Both the position numbers and the translations under genes were made by a program. A stretch of DNA of 64,000 bases from Streptomyces sp. P3 (GTDB taxonomy: Bacteria; Actinomycetota; Actinomycetes; Streptomycetales; Streptomycetaceae), in contig JAFEKX020000001.1 of the NCBI GenBank assembly GCA_016893485.2, positions 9,503,501 to 9,567,500 on the forward strand. The letters run 5' to 3'. The notes beneath the pieces were generated by a model that saw only the letters and a program-made list of their open reading frames with translations, did no database searches and was not told the origin of the DNA. Shown here piece after piece: positions 9,881-17,897 of the stretch. Every line of letters begins with the position of its first letter. Position 1 is the first letter of the stretch.

Positions 9881-9990
9881 CCGGGCAACGACGAAGACGG
9901 CACCCTGCTGTCGGTGTCCACGAAGGACATTGCCCCGTTCCGTCACGAAAACATGCTGATGTATCTAGATGCAACCGTTAATGAAGCAAA

Positions 9991-11058
9991 TCAGCCGAGG
10001 GCTTCGACCTTCATGTCGCCTGTGGTAACCGTGCGGATGTGATCGCTGGCGAGCAGGCTGTGCGGATTCCCGAGGTCGATGGCGCTGACCTCATCGAGGC
10101 GGGCCAGCTGGGAAGTCGTGAGGTCGACCTGCAGGGCACCCAGGTTGTCCTCCAACTGCGCGATGGTGCGGGCGCCGATGATGGGTGCCGTCACGCCCGG
10201 GGCGTCCAGGGTCCAGGCCAGTGCGACCTGAGCGGGTGTGCGCCCCAGCTCCGAGGCCACCTCCTTCACCGCATCGGCAATGGCGAGGTTGCGGTCGGTG
10301 ACCCATCCCAGGGCGACGTTGAGGCTCCTGCGGCTGGTAGCGGTTTCGCCGGCAACGGAGCCCGCCTGGTTCTGGTCCTCCCGGCTGTACTTGCCGGTGA
10401 GCACCCCGCCGCCCAACGGGGAGAAGGGGACCACGCCGAGTCCCATCTCGCGTGCCATCGGGATCAGGTCACGCTCCGCCGTGCGCTCGATCAGGCTGTA
10501 CTCGGTCTCCAGTGCGACCAGTGGTGACCAGCCGCGCAGGTCGGCGATCGCCTGCATGCGCGACACCTGCCAGGCCGGGGCGCTGGAGATCGCCACGTAC
10601 AGCACCTTGCCCTGCCTCGCCAGGTCGTCCAGGCCCCGCAGGATCTCCTCCACCGGCGTCCTGAAGTCCCATACATTGACGTAGAGTAGATCGATGTAGT
10701 CGGTGTTCAGCTGCCGCAGACTGGCTTCCACCGACGCCAGCATGCTCTTGCGGTGGGTACCCCGGAATTCGGATCACCGGGCTGACGCAGCGTCGAGTAC
10801 TTCGTCGCCAGCACCAGCTTGTCGCGGTTGGTGCGGGCGAATTCGCCGAGCAGCCGCTCGGAGCTGCCGTTGGTGTAGGTGCTGGCGGTGTCGAAGAAGT
10901 TGCCGCCGAGCTCCGTGTAGCGCTCGAAGAGCTTGCGCGCCTCGTCGCGCTCGGCCCCAGCCCCACTCGGTGCCGAAGGTCGCTGTGCCCAGCGCCAGCG
11001 GTGAGACCCGGAGCCCGGAACGGCCCAGCAGCCGATAAGTGTCGAGAGTGAGTGCCAT
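9991..11058 (-). CDS. aldo/keto reductase, two frameshifts
   Basis: A cytoplasmic (alpha/beta)8 NADPH-dependent reductase of about 355 residues. It starts at ATG 11058 behind AGGAG, with MALTLDTYRLLGRSGLRVSP. FFDTASTYTNGSSE supplies the catalytic Asp and Tyr, and VLATKYS the Lys. IDLLYVNVWDFRTP occupies the site where the fourth catalytic residue, His of YxHxWD, normally stands; here it is Asn (AAT for CAT). The C-terminal IIGARTIAQLEDNLGAL binds the cofactor phosphate. Frames change near 10960 and near 10750-10770. The TetR gene at 11276 is divergent, with two palindromes between them. The substrate is unknown. Confidence 0.8.
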
Positions 11059-11183
11059 CGTCTTCTCCTGTGAGGTGCGGTTCGTGGCGTGCGAGAGGAG
11101 ATCTTTGAGCGCATGGCGTCCGGCCGCTCTCGGGCATGGCAAACCTTTCGCTGCCGAAGCGACGCATGAGACCGCCCGTAACC

Positions 11184-11231
11184 GGGGAACTCCCCGGCTG
11201 TCTCACCGTACACTGAACTGGGGACATCCCC
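11184..11231. promoter_or_regulatory. paired palindromes between the AKR and TetR genes
   Basis: GGGGAACTCCCC (11184-11195, extended to CCGGGGAACTCCCCGG) and GGGGACATCCCC (11220-11231) are two copies of one palindrome with centres 36 bases apart. They lie in the only gap between the divergent genes, so they are the natural candidate operators for the TetR protein. Confidence 0.5.
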
Positions 11232-11275
11232 GAATCGTTTCCGAACCTCATCCGACACTTACGATCGCGACGGTC

Positions 11276-11839
11276 ATGACACCTCCACGAAGCACCCTGC
11301 GCGCCGACGCGCAGCGCAACCGCGAGCAGCTGATCGCGACGGCCGCTGAAGCCTTCGCGTCCGGACGCGCGATCTCGCTGGACGCGATCGCCAAACGCGC
11401 GGGAGTGGGAAACGCCACCCTGTACCGGCACTTCCCCACCCGAGAGGATCTGGTCGAAGAGGTGTACCGGGACCAGATCCGGTCTTTGCGCGAAGACGCG
11501 CGCGCCCTGCTGGCAGCCGAGCCGCCCGCGCAGGCCCTCCACGCGTGGATGCTCCGATTCGCCGACTGGGCCGGTGAACGACGCGGCATCTGTGAGGCCC
11601 TGGTCGCCATGAGCGCTTCCGGCCGCTTCGGCACCGGACCGGTCTGCGACGAGGTTCAGCAGGTTCTGGCGATGGTGCTCCAGGCCGGCGCCACAGCAGG
11701 AGAACTGCGCAGCGACATCGACCCGGTCGAGGTAGGCGGCATCCTCGCCGGTTTGCTGTCTGTCGCCGGCGCACCCGAGCAGCGCCCCCAGCTGAACCGA
11801 ATGCTGGACGTCGTCGTCGACGGACTCAGGCTCCGCTAA
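11276..11839 (+). CDS. TetR/AcrR family transcriptional regulator
   Basis: A 187-residue repressor. The N-terminal HTH is complete: RNREQLIATAAEAFASGRAI, then LDAIAKRAGVGNATLYRHFP. A SBP-type TetR C-terminal domain follows, with WAGERRGICEALVAM. I chose ATG 11276 because it begins the usual short basic leader (TPPRSTLRADAQ); the frame is open upstream to 11039. It is divergent from the aldo/keto reductase and probably represses it and itself through the two GGGGA-type palindromes in the gap. Confidence 0.88.
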   Translation: MTPPRSTLRADAQRNREQLIATAAEAFASGRAISLDAIAKRAGVGNATLYRHFPTREDLVEEVYRDQIRSLREDARALLAAEPPAQALHAWMLRFADWAGERRGICEALVAMSASGRFGTGPVCDEVQQVLAMVLQAGATAGELRSDIDPVEVGGILAGLLSVAGAPEQRPQLNRMLDVVVDGLRLR

Positions 11840-12719
11840 GCGATACGTCAGCTGTCCAGCGAGGTGTCGGCCCATGCCGGACGGCATTGCTGTGGCCGTG
11901 GCGGCTGTGGCGTGCCGCCGAGAGCGAGGGGCGTTCTGGCGGTCTCTGGAGGAACTGCTGCCGCACTTCGAGCGGGAGGACATGGCCCCCGACATGGAGG
12001 CCCATCCGGACGACTTCTGTGAGGACAGCACGCTCGCCGTCGACCTCGTCCACGCCGTCGACAGGCCCTGGGTGCATACGGTCGGGGTTGCTTCCCGGCC
12101 CCACCTCGGTCCAGATGTCGTCGAGAGCACCCTGACGTTCCCTGGCGACGGGCTGGTGACCGCATGCGCCCTGAGGACCCGTGACGACGTTTCCGGACCT
12201 AAGCACAGCACTGCCTCAACTGATGAATCACCAGGCGCTCCGCGGAGCCATGGGAGGAAACCCCGCGAGCGAGCACAGTCCTGTTTCGCACCCGTCCCCG
12301 TCGCTAGACGCAACGAACTCGCCTATCGGCACGGGGACTTGGGTTCCGATGGGTACCGGCGGCCGATGGCCATTCACTCGGGCCGGACTGACGTGGGTAG
12401 GACGGACGGCAGGTGGCTGACGACCTGGCGCCAGGCTTCGTGCACGGCTGTGCGCGTGTGTGCGGTGGCCTCCGCGACGTCGCCGGTGTAACGGAGGGGC
12501 TCGTCAATGCGGACATGCAGGTCGGTGCGGCGCAGGGTGCGGTGGCGATGCCGCCGCGTTGTCTGAGCCGGCTGATTCTGTGATGCGGCCGGTCGTGACG
12601 TTCTGCGAAGGGCGCAGCAACTCCCGCACTCGGCTTGGTCGGAACACTCAGGCTGAGGCTGTAGCGATCCATCGCAGGTGCCCTCGACAACCGTGGGCCA
12701 TCACGGAGCCTCTTCGAGT
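11840..12719. other. gene-poor stretch
   Basis: About 880 bases with no gene I can support. Open frames on both strands lack starts, ribosome sites or recognisable domains. A minus-strand segment at about 12380-12540 (LRRTDLHVRIDEP, AVHEAWRQVVSHLP) has coding-like composition and may be an old gene end. Confidence 0.4.
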
Positions 12720-12769
12720 TGGCCGGAGATCAGGAAACGGCCCACGAACCGCAACGAGCGAGGCCCATG

Positions 12770-12965
12770 AGCTGTTGATCGAGATGTCTGACGTCTCCAT
12801 CACGTTGCTCGGGGCACCGCCCGTCCCAGCGTGAGATGGTGGCACTGGTGTACCTGCGCGTACACACCACCCTGGCGAAGATCGCTGCCGGACTCGGGAT
12901 CGGCGAGTCCACCGCCCACGCCACTGCGGTCATCCGCCTGCTCGCCGCCGCAACCCTCCACAGCA
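12770..12965 (+). pseudogene. IS5-type transposase N-terminal remnant
   Basis: MVALVYLRVHTTLAKIAAGL and GIGESTAHATAVIRLLAA match, position for position, the HTH region of the intact transposase at 62196 (LVALAYLRKHEPLAQIAAGF, then GISVGTAHAYTTAVIDLLAA). The upstream ELLIEMSDVSIT piece is in another frame and corresponds to ALIEWLTMLIVT. The catalytic domain is gone, so it is a decayed copy of a related element. Confidence 0.65.
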
Positions 12966-12994
12966 CGGTCACCCCTTCTGGGATGACACCACCC

Positions 12995-13200
12995 ACAGAA
13001 GGCGGCGGCCGAAGGACAGTACGGCGCGAAGGCGGCTCTGGCCGGCGTGCGCGAGCTGTCCCTCATACCGGCCGGCGCCCAACTCGGCATCACCGTCTGC
13101 GCCTTGGGCCTCGGCTAGGTGTCCGAGCCTGCCATCTCGCACGAACTCGACCCGCTGCTGCTCACGTTGGGCCTGCCGATCGGCCTGAGCTACGGCGTCG
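12995..13200 (+). pseudogene. HlyC/CorC (CNNM-domain) protein fragment with internal stop
   Basis: The plus-strand frame reads AEGQYGAKAALAGVRELSLI, then PAGAQLGITVCALGLG, a TAG stop at 13116-13118, then VSEPAISHELDPLLLTLGLP. This is the CNNM transmembrane domain of CorC-family membrane proteins (SGAQLGIT and AEPAIAH are family hallmarks). Neither the N-terminus nor the CBS domains are present. It abuts the IS5 remnant, which suggests the element cut into this gene before both decayed. Confidence 0.55.
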
Positions 13201-13377
13201 GTGACCAACGGGGCGACCGTGCCGTCCGCGACCCTGCTGGCGATCGCCCGTACCGAACCGTCGGCACGGGTGGCGCAGAAGGCGGGACAACCGCGCAGGA
13301 GCCGACGCGGGAGCGGGCGGCGGTCACCGTCGCCCGCCCCCGCCACGCCCCGGCGTGTCCTTCGGGCCGGGCGGTCG

Positions 13378-14642
13378 TCAACTGCTGGTACCGGTCCAGT
13401 TCGCCGCTACATGACCGAGCCGGATCCGCTGCGGATGGTCGCCCACCGGCACGGAGAGGACCTTCTGTCCGGTGGCGAAATCGATCGCGGTGATCTGGTC
13501 GGCGCCGCTCTCGGAGATGACGCAGTCCTTGCCGTCACCGCTGACCGTGGCCCAGTAGGGCTTGGAGGCGCTGACCAGGGGCCCTCCTGGAGCGTGGCCC
13601 GGTCGACCACCGTCGCGTAGTCGTCCATCGTGCCGGCCACGCACAGCTTGGCTCCGTCCGGGCTCATCGAGAGCCCGTGGTGGCGCGAGTCGTTGACGAA
13701 CGTGGTGCGGTCGTCGCTGGTCGCCGGGTTCTTCGGCAGGGTCTTCGTCCGGGTGATCCGGTCCGAGGCGAGGTCGTACTCGAAGAAGCCGTTGAAGAAC
13801 GAGACCTGGAAGTACAGCTTGGACTCGTCCGGCGAGAACACCGCTGGGCGCACGGCGTCCGAGTAGTCGGTGAGTCCGATGGCGTCCAGCCGTTGCCGCA
13901 TGTCGATGATCTTGACCTGCTTGTAGGTGGTCGCGTCGACGACGGTGATGTGCCGGTCGCCCTTGGTGAAGTCCTGCCACGGGGCGTCCTGCGAGGTGTT
14001 CACGTCGCCGATCGACATGTTGTAGATGTACTTGCCGTCCTTGGTGAAGATGTTCTCGTGCGGCTTGTCGCCGGTCTTGAACGACCCGAGCTGCTTACCG
14101 GTGACGATGTCCAGGACGTGCACGGTGTTCGCGGTCGACGCCGAGACCGCGACCCTCTTCCCGTCGGGTGAGACGGCCATGTGGTCGGAACGGTAACCGG
14201 ACACCGGGAAACGCCAGTTGATGTTCCCGGTGGCCAGGTCGATGGAGACGACGTCGGCGAAGCTCGGCCGCGAGACGACCACCGACTGGCCGTCCGGCGT
14301 GGTGTACATGTCGTCCGCGAACTGGTCGTGGCCCTCGCCGACCCCGCTGCGGATGGCCATGAAGTAGATCCACTTGATCGGGTCGGCGTTGATCTCCGCC
14401 ATCCGGGCGGCCTTGTCGGGGATCACGTTGATCCGGCCGACCTTGGCGAAGTCACCGCTGGACTTGACTACGTCGGCGGTGCCGTCCCAGTTGTTGCCGA
14501 CGAAGAGGACCTCGCGCAGGGCGTCGGCGGTGGTGGAAACGGCGGTGGTGGAAGCGGCGGTGGCCGCGGTCGCCGGGGCGGCGACGGTCAGGGCGAGGGC
14601 GGCGGCTACGGAGCAAAGGTGCCTTGATCTGAAGGCAGACAT
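13378..14642 (-). CDS. YncE-like secreted beta-propeller protein, one frameshift
   Basis: About 420 residues, exported by a Sec signal (residues 1-27, ending ATAATA). Propeller repeats follow: DMYTTPDGQSVVVSRPSFAD, YRSDHMAVSPDGKRVAVSAS, NTVHVLDIVTGKQLGSF, HENIFTKDGKYIYNMSIGDV and FSPDESKLYFQVSF. This is the YVTN/YncE class. ATG 14642 is preceded by GAGGAGAG. Near 13580 the frame changes; the other frame supplies the last blade (VSGDGKDCVISESGADQITA, DFATGQKVLSVPVGDHPQRI) and the stop. The function is unknown; such proteins bind ligands or surfaces. No operon partners are present. Confidence 0.82.
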
Positions 14643-15699
14643 GCTGCTCTCTCCTCTGGGTGGCTGAAGGCGCGTGGGGGCAGGGCGGAAGTCCGCCCGA
14701 GACTGAACACCGTTGCGTTCAGAGTGACTTACTGGAAAGTAAGTTCGAGAGCCCTACGCCACAAGACTCCGCGCACGACAAAATCGGCGGCGGAGGGTCA
14801 CGGGCCGACGAGAGAGGGTCAGCGACGGCCAGGCCCCAGGGCGCCGAGCGGCCGTTTTGGCGGCAAGTCGACCGCATGGCGCCCAGGCCGAGCACCGGGG
14901 AAGATTCCTGGACGCGGCGCTGCGGCTGTTCGGTCGCGGGCCCGGGCATCGGCTCGGAGAGGTCGCCTCGGGCGGGATCCCGCCTACCCGCCGCGTGGTG
15001 TTGGCCTTGATCGGCGGTTCGTACGACGTCTGGTGCCCTTGAGGCCGGTCGTCGAGGGCGCACTCGCTCCCGAACGTATCGGGCGTTGGTGCGACAGCCG
15101 TGGGCGGCTGGTCCTGCAGTGGAAGCAGACCACGAGTCAAGTAGGAATTTGGAGGGCGGGATGCCGCTCTCGTCCGCACGGTACTCGTGAGCTGTACCGG
15201 GAATGATCGCCGTACGTGGGCCTCCTCTTCCGGCAGGAGCTCGCCCTGCGCCCCGGTGCCCGATATCTGGAGCCTGGACATCGGTCCGATCCGGGCAGCG
15301 GCGTGAGCCCGACCCTCTCCCTAGTGCGCGTCCGGGCGCACCCCGTGTCCACGGCGGAGGGGGAGGGGGCCGTCCATGCCTCCGATGTGACGGGGGGGGG
15401 CGGGGCGTTGCCGGCCCGGCGAATGTGCCGTGTTGCATGAACTGCCTTCGGCAGCGGGCGTTCGTCGCCACGTCGGTCGCGGACCCGGAGCTCGTGCGGG
15501 CGCTGTGGGCGCGGGCGGCCGTGGGGGCGTACGGGGCGTATCGGCCCGGAGGTCGCGTCCATGAGAACGGTGAACGGAGAACGGAGAACGGTCGACGTCA
15601 CGACATGGGGCGCTCGGGTCAACGCCGCGATCAGGTACAGGCTGCCGCCAGGCGCGGTACGGCGGCTCCGACGTGGCTACCACCCTGCTACCATCAACT
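14643..15699. other. gene-poor stretch
   Basis: About 1 kb without a supportable gene. It contains runs such as G9 near 15391-15399 and a short TetR-helix-like scrap (RFLDAALRLFGRG, about 14897-14936) that has no HTH behind it. The end of the stretch holds the promoter of the toxin-antitoxin pair. Confidence 0.4.
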
Positions 15700-15957
15700 G
15701 TGACTTCCGGGAAGAAGCAGACGCAGGTCAGGCTGGAGGAAGACGTGCTGGAGGCCGGCAAGGCCGCCGCGCGTGCCCGGAGCCTGGACTTCAACAAGTA
15801 CGTCGAGCGGCTCATCGTCGAGGACACCACCGGCGCCCGCGCTGCCGGCATGGCGGCTGCCCAGCGGCTCATCGACGAGCACGGTGACTTCCTCGACGAT
15901 CTGGAACAACAGCTCGACGCGCCGTACACCGATCAGCAGCCAGGCGCTGCCGCGTGA
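15700..15957 (+). CDS. antitoxin of a Fic/Doc-type toxin-antitoxin pair
   Basis: An 85-residue protein. It begins at GTG 15700 (VTSGKKQTQVRLEEDVLEAG) with a ribbon-helix-helix-like start, followed by LDFNKYVERLIVEDTTG and a charged helical tail (RLIDEHGDFLDDLEQQLD) that would wrap the toxin. No clear ribosome site precedes the GTG, so a leaderless message is possible. Its stop overlaps the GTG of the next gene by four bases, the tight coupling usual for antitoxin followed by toxin. It probably represses its own promoter. Confidence 0.72.
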   Translation: MTSGKKQTQVRLEEDVLEAGKAAARARSLDFNKYVERLIVEDTTGARAAGMAAAQRLIDEHGDFLDDLEQQLDAPYTDQQPGAAA

Positions 15958-16325
15958 TCCTGCACGTCGACGAATCCTGGATCCTCGAAGTGGCGGAACG
16001 GACCGGGCACCGCGACCCCGCCCCTGACGACTACGGCGTACCCATCGCCGCCGTCGCCCGCCACCGCGGGGAACTCCTCGACACTCCCGTCTACAACGGC
16101 CCCTACGCCCGCGCCGCCGCCCTGGTGCACACCCTGGGCCGCTGCCGCTGGCTGGAGCGCTCCAACCTCACCATCGCCTGTGCCGTCGCCGTCATGTACC
16201 TCGAGGCCAGTAACATCCCCGTCAGCCCCACCCGCGAGCAACTCACCGCGCTGGCCCAGGAGTTGAACAACCCGCGCTGTACCGCCGACCGGATCGCCTC
16301 CTTCCTGCGTACCTGGAAACCCTGA
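15954..16325 (+). CDS. Fic family toxin (Doc-like) of a toxin-antitoxin pair
   Basis: A 123-residue protein matching the short Streptomyces 'fic family toxin-antitoxin, toxin component': HVDESWILEVAERTG, YGVPIAAVARHRGELLDTPV, then YNGPYARAAALVHTLGRCRW and LERSNLTIACAVAVMYLEAS. Doc enzymes phosphorylate EF-Tu. The canonical HxFx(D/N)GNKR loop is not recognisable; ALERSN-type sequence stands in its place, as in other members of this small group. So I would not claim the Doc activity. GTG 15954 overlaps the antitoxin stop. Confidence 0.72.
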   Translation: MILHVDESWILEVAERTGHRDPAPDDYGVPIAAVARHRGELLDTPVYNGPYARAAALVHTLGRCRWLERSNLTIACAVAVMYLEASNIPVSPTREQLTALAQELNNPRCTADRIASFLRTWKP

Positions 16326-16639
16326 GTTCCGGACCGGCCGGTGACCGAAGAGCCCGGACCGCCATCGCCTTCCCACCCGAAGGCGAGGATCAGGTGCGAT
16401 CAACCCTCCTCGCCACCATCCACGGCATGGGTTGTGACGTGCGTCCACGACGACGCATCAAGGCTGGCCTGTCTGGGACTGACATCAGCCGAGCCGCCCA
16501 GACGCACCCGGCTCGGTGATAGGTACTCAGACCGCGAGTCCGTAGTCCGGATATAGGCGGCAGGCGAGGCGGTCGGTCAACCATGCCCAGGTCGAACGCG
16601 GGCGCCAGGCCCGCGAAGAGTGCAGACACCAGCGAGACG

Positions 16640-17100
16640 TCACCGTGGGACCCTTCCTGGACACGAGCCAGACCCTGACTGCCCTCGCCCACGACGAGTA
16701 CGGCAACCTCAGGGTGACGCCACCGCCACCCATCACGGCTGGCTCGGCGAGAAGCAGCGCTCCAGCGAAACGGTCACCAGCGTCACCCCGTGGGCGTGCG
16801 CCTCTACGACCCCGGCACTGGACGCTTCCTGTCCATCAACCCCGTGCCCGGCGGCTCGGTCAACGCCTATCAGTACTGCGGTGGCGACGAGTTAGACCGC
16901 TACGACCTCGACGACAGGTTCTGGGGCTTTCACGTCAGCACTGGCGCAAAACTCGGCTGGCACTACGGGAAACGCTTCGACCGGCCGCCAACCGGTGGGG
17001 CAACCGCCAGCAGGCCCGCATCGTCGGCATCGGCCTCGCGTACGTCGGATCCCGCTACCTCGGCTACCGCTGCCGGTACCGCTACGGTATGCGCGCTCGC
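16640..17100 (+). pseudogene. RHS C-terminal core and tip remnant, frameshifted
   Basis: Pieces in different frames read LTALAHDEYGNLR, then HGWLGEKQRSSETVTSVTP, then GVRLYDPGTGRFLSINPVPG and GGSVNAYQYCGGDELDRYDL. This is the invariant end of the RHS cage, after which the variable toxin tip begins (RFWGFHVSTGAKLGWHYGKR, then NRWGNRQQARIVGIGLAYVG in another frame). The rest of the large protein is missing, so only about 150 residues of core plus tip remain. The tip matches no toxin fold I recognise. Confidence 0.65.
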
Positions 17101-17220
17101 TCTTTTCTTACATGTACATGCGAGCAGGACGAAACCCATGCCACAACAAGCGGAAGCGTCGCGAGAATTGGACGGAAGGCGGCTACCTCAATTGCTGAGC
17201 CAACCCCGGAAAGCACCGGT

Positions 17221-17721
17221 GTGGCCCTTCGCGGTGGGGGCTCGATATTCGTACTGGCCATCCTCGCGGCCATGGGTACCTGGGTGTACGGCGCCTACAG
17301 CATGTCCGACCCAACCACGGCCATCCTGGCAGGGATTCGGATCGGTGATTCCCGCATCTCGGTCAAGATGCCCACCTGCCAAACGGACACGGTGGGAACA
17401 ATCGAGGTATACAACAGCGACTCCGCGAAACTGCTGTGGCGGGCAAGCGGCCCGAAGACCCCTGCGGGGAAACGAGGATCGTTCACCTTGTGGAAGGCGG
17501 AGGATTTCCACCAGGCGAGTCCAATAACACAGCCGACGACCTTGCCGGCGAACCTCGACGTCTCGGTCACGTTCGCCGGGGGCGAGGACGGCACCGGAGA
17601 TGTGTTCAACGTCCGCACGGTCAAGGCGGCACGTATACCTGACGAGCAGTACTGGACCCGCGACGGTGCCAGATCCGCCACGCAGATCGACGCACAATTC
17701 AAATGCAACGGCGACGAGTAA
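17221..17721 (+). CDS. small membrane-anchored protein, possible immunity protein
   Basis: About 166 residues from GTG 17221. One membrane segment (IFVLAILAAMGTWVYGAY) is followed by an exposed beta-rich domain with MPTCQTDTVGTIEVYNSDSA, LLWRASGPKTP, and a closing Cys in FKCNGDE. The true start may be ATG 17138 (MPQQAEASRELDGRRLPQLL), which needs one frameshift in the G5 run near 17232. I recognise no family. It directly follows the RHS toxin tip on the same strand, the normal position of an immunity gene; this is inference from position only. Confidence 0.5.
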   Translation: MALRGGGSIFVLAILAAMGTWVYGAYSMSDPTTAILAGIRIGDSRISVKMPTCQTDTVGTIEVYNSDSAKLLWRASGPKTPAGKRGSFTLWKAEDFHQASPITQPTTLPANLDVSVTFAGGEDGTGDVFNVRTVKAARIPDEQYWTRDGARSATQIDAQFKCNGDE

Positions 17722-17897
17722 AGAGAGACTCCCGGGGTGCTCTCCGTCGGGCACGACCTCGCGGACATGTGGTCGGCCAGGCCGACCAATAGGCCGCGGG
17801 CAATTCGGCGCTGTCGGTGACCGAGTCGAAGTCGTCGACCACTGGCGCTGCTTCCTCGAACGGCCCGAGGCCTACCTGCGGCACCTGGTCTGAGCCG

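Noticed and set aside
14897..14936. A TetR gene start
   Set aside because: Only one helix-like scrap; no HTH or ligand domain follows.
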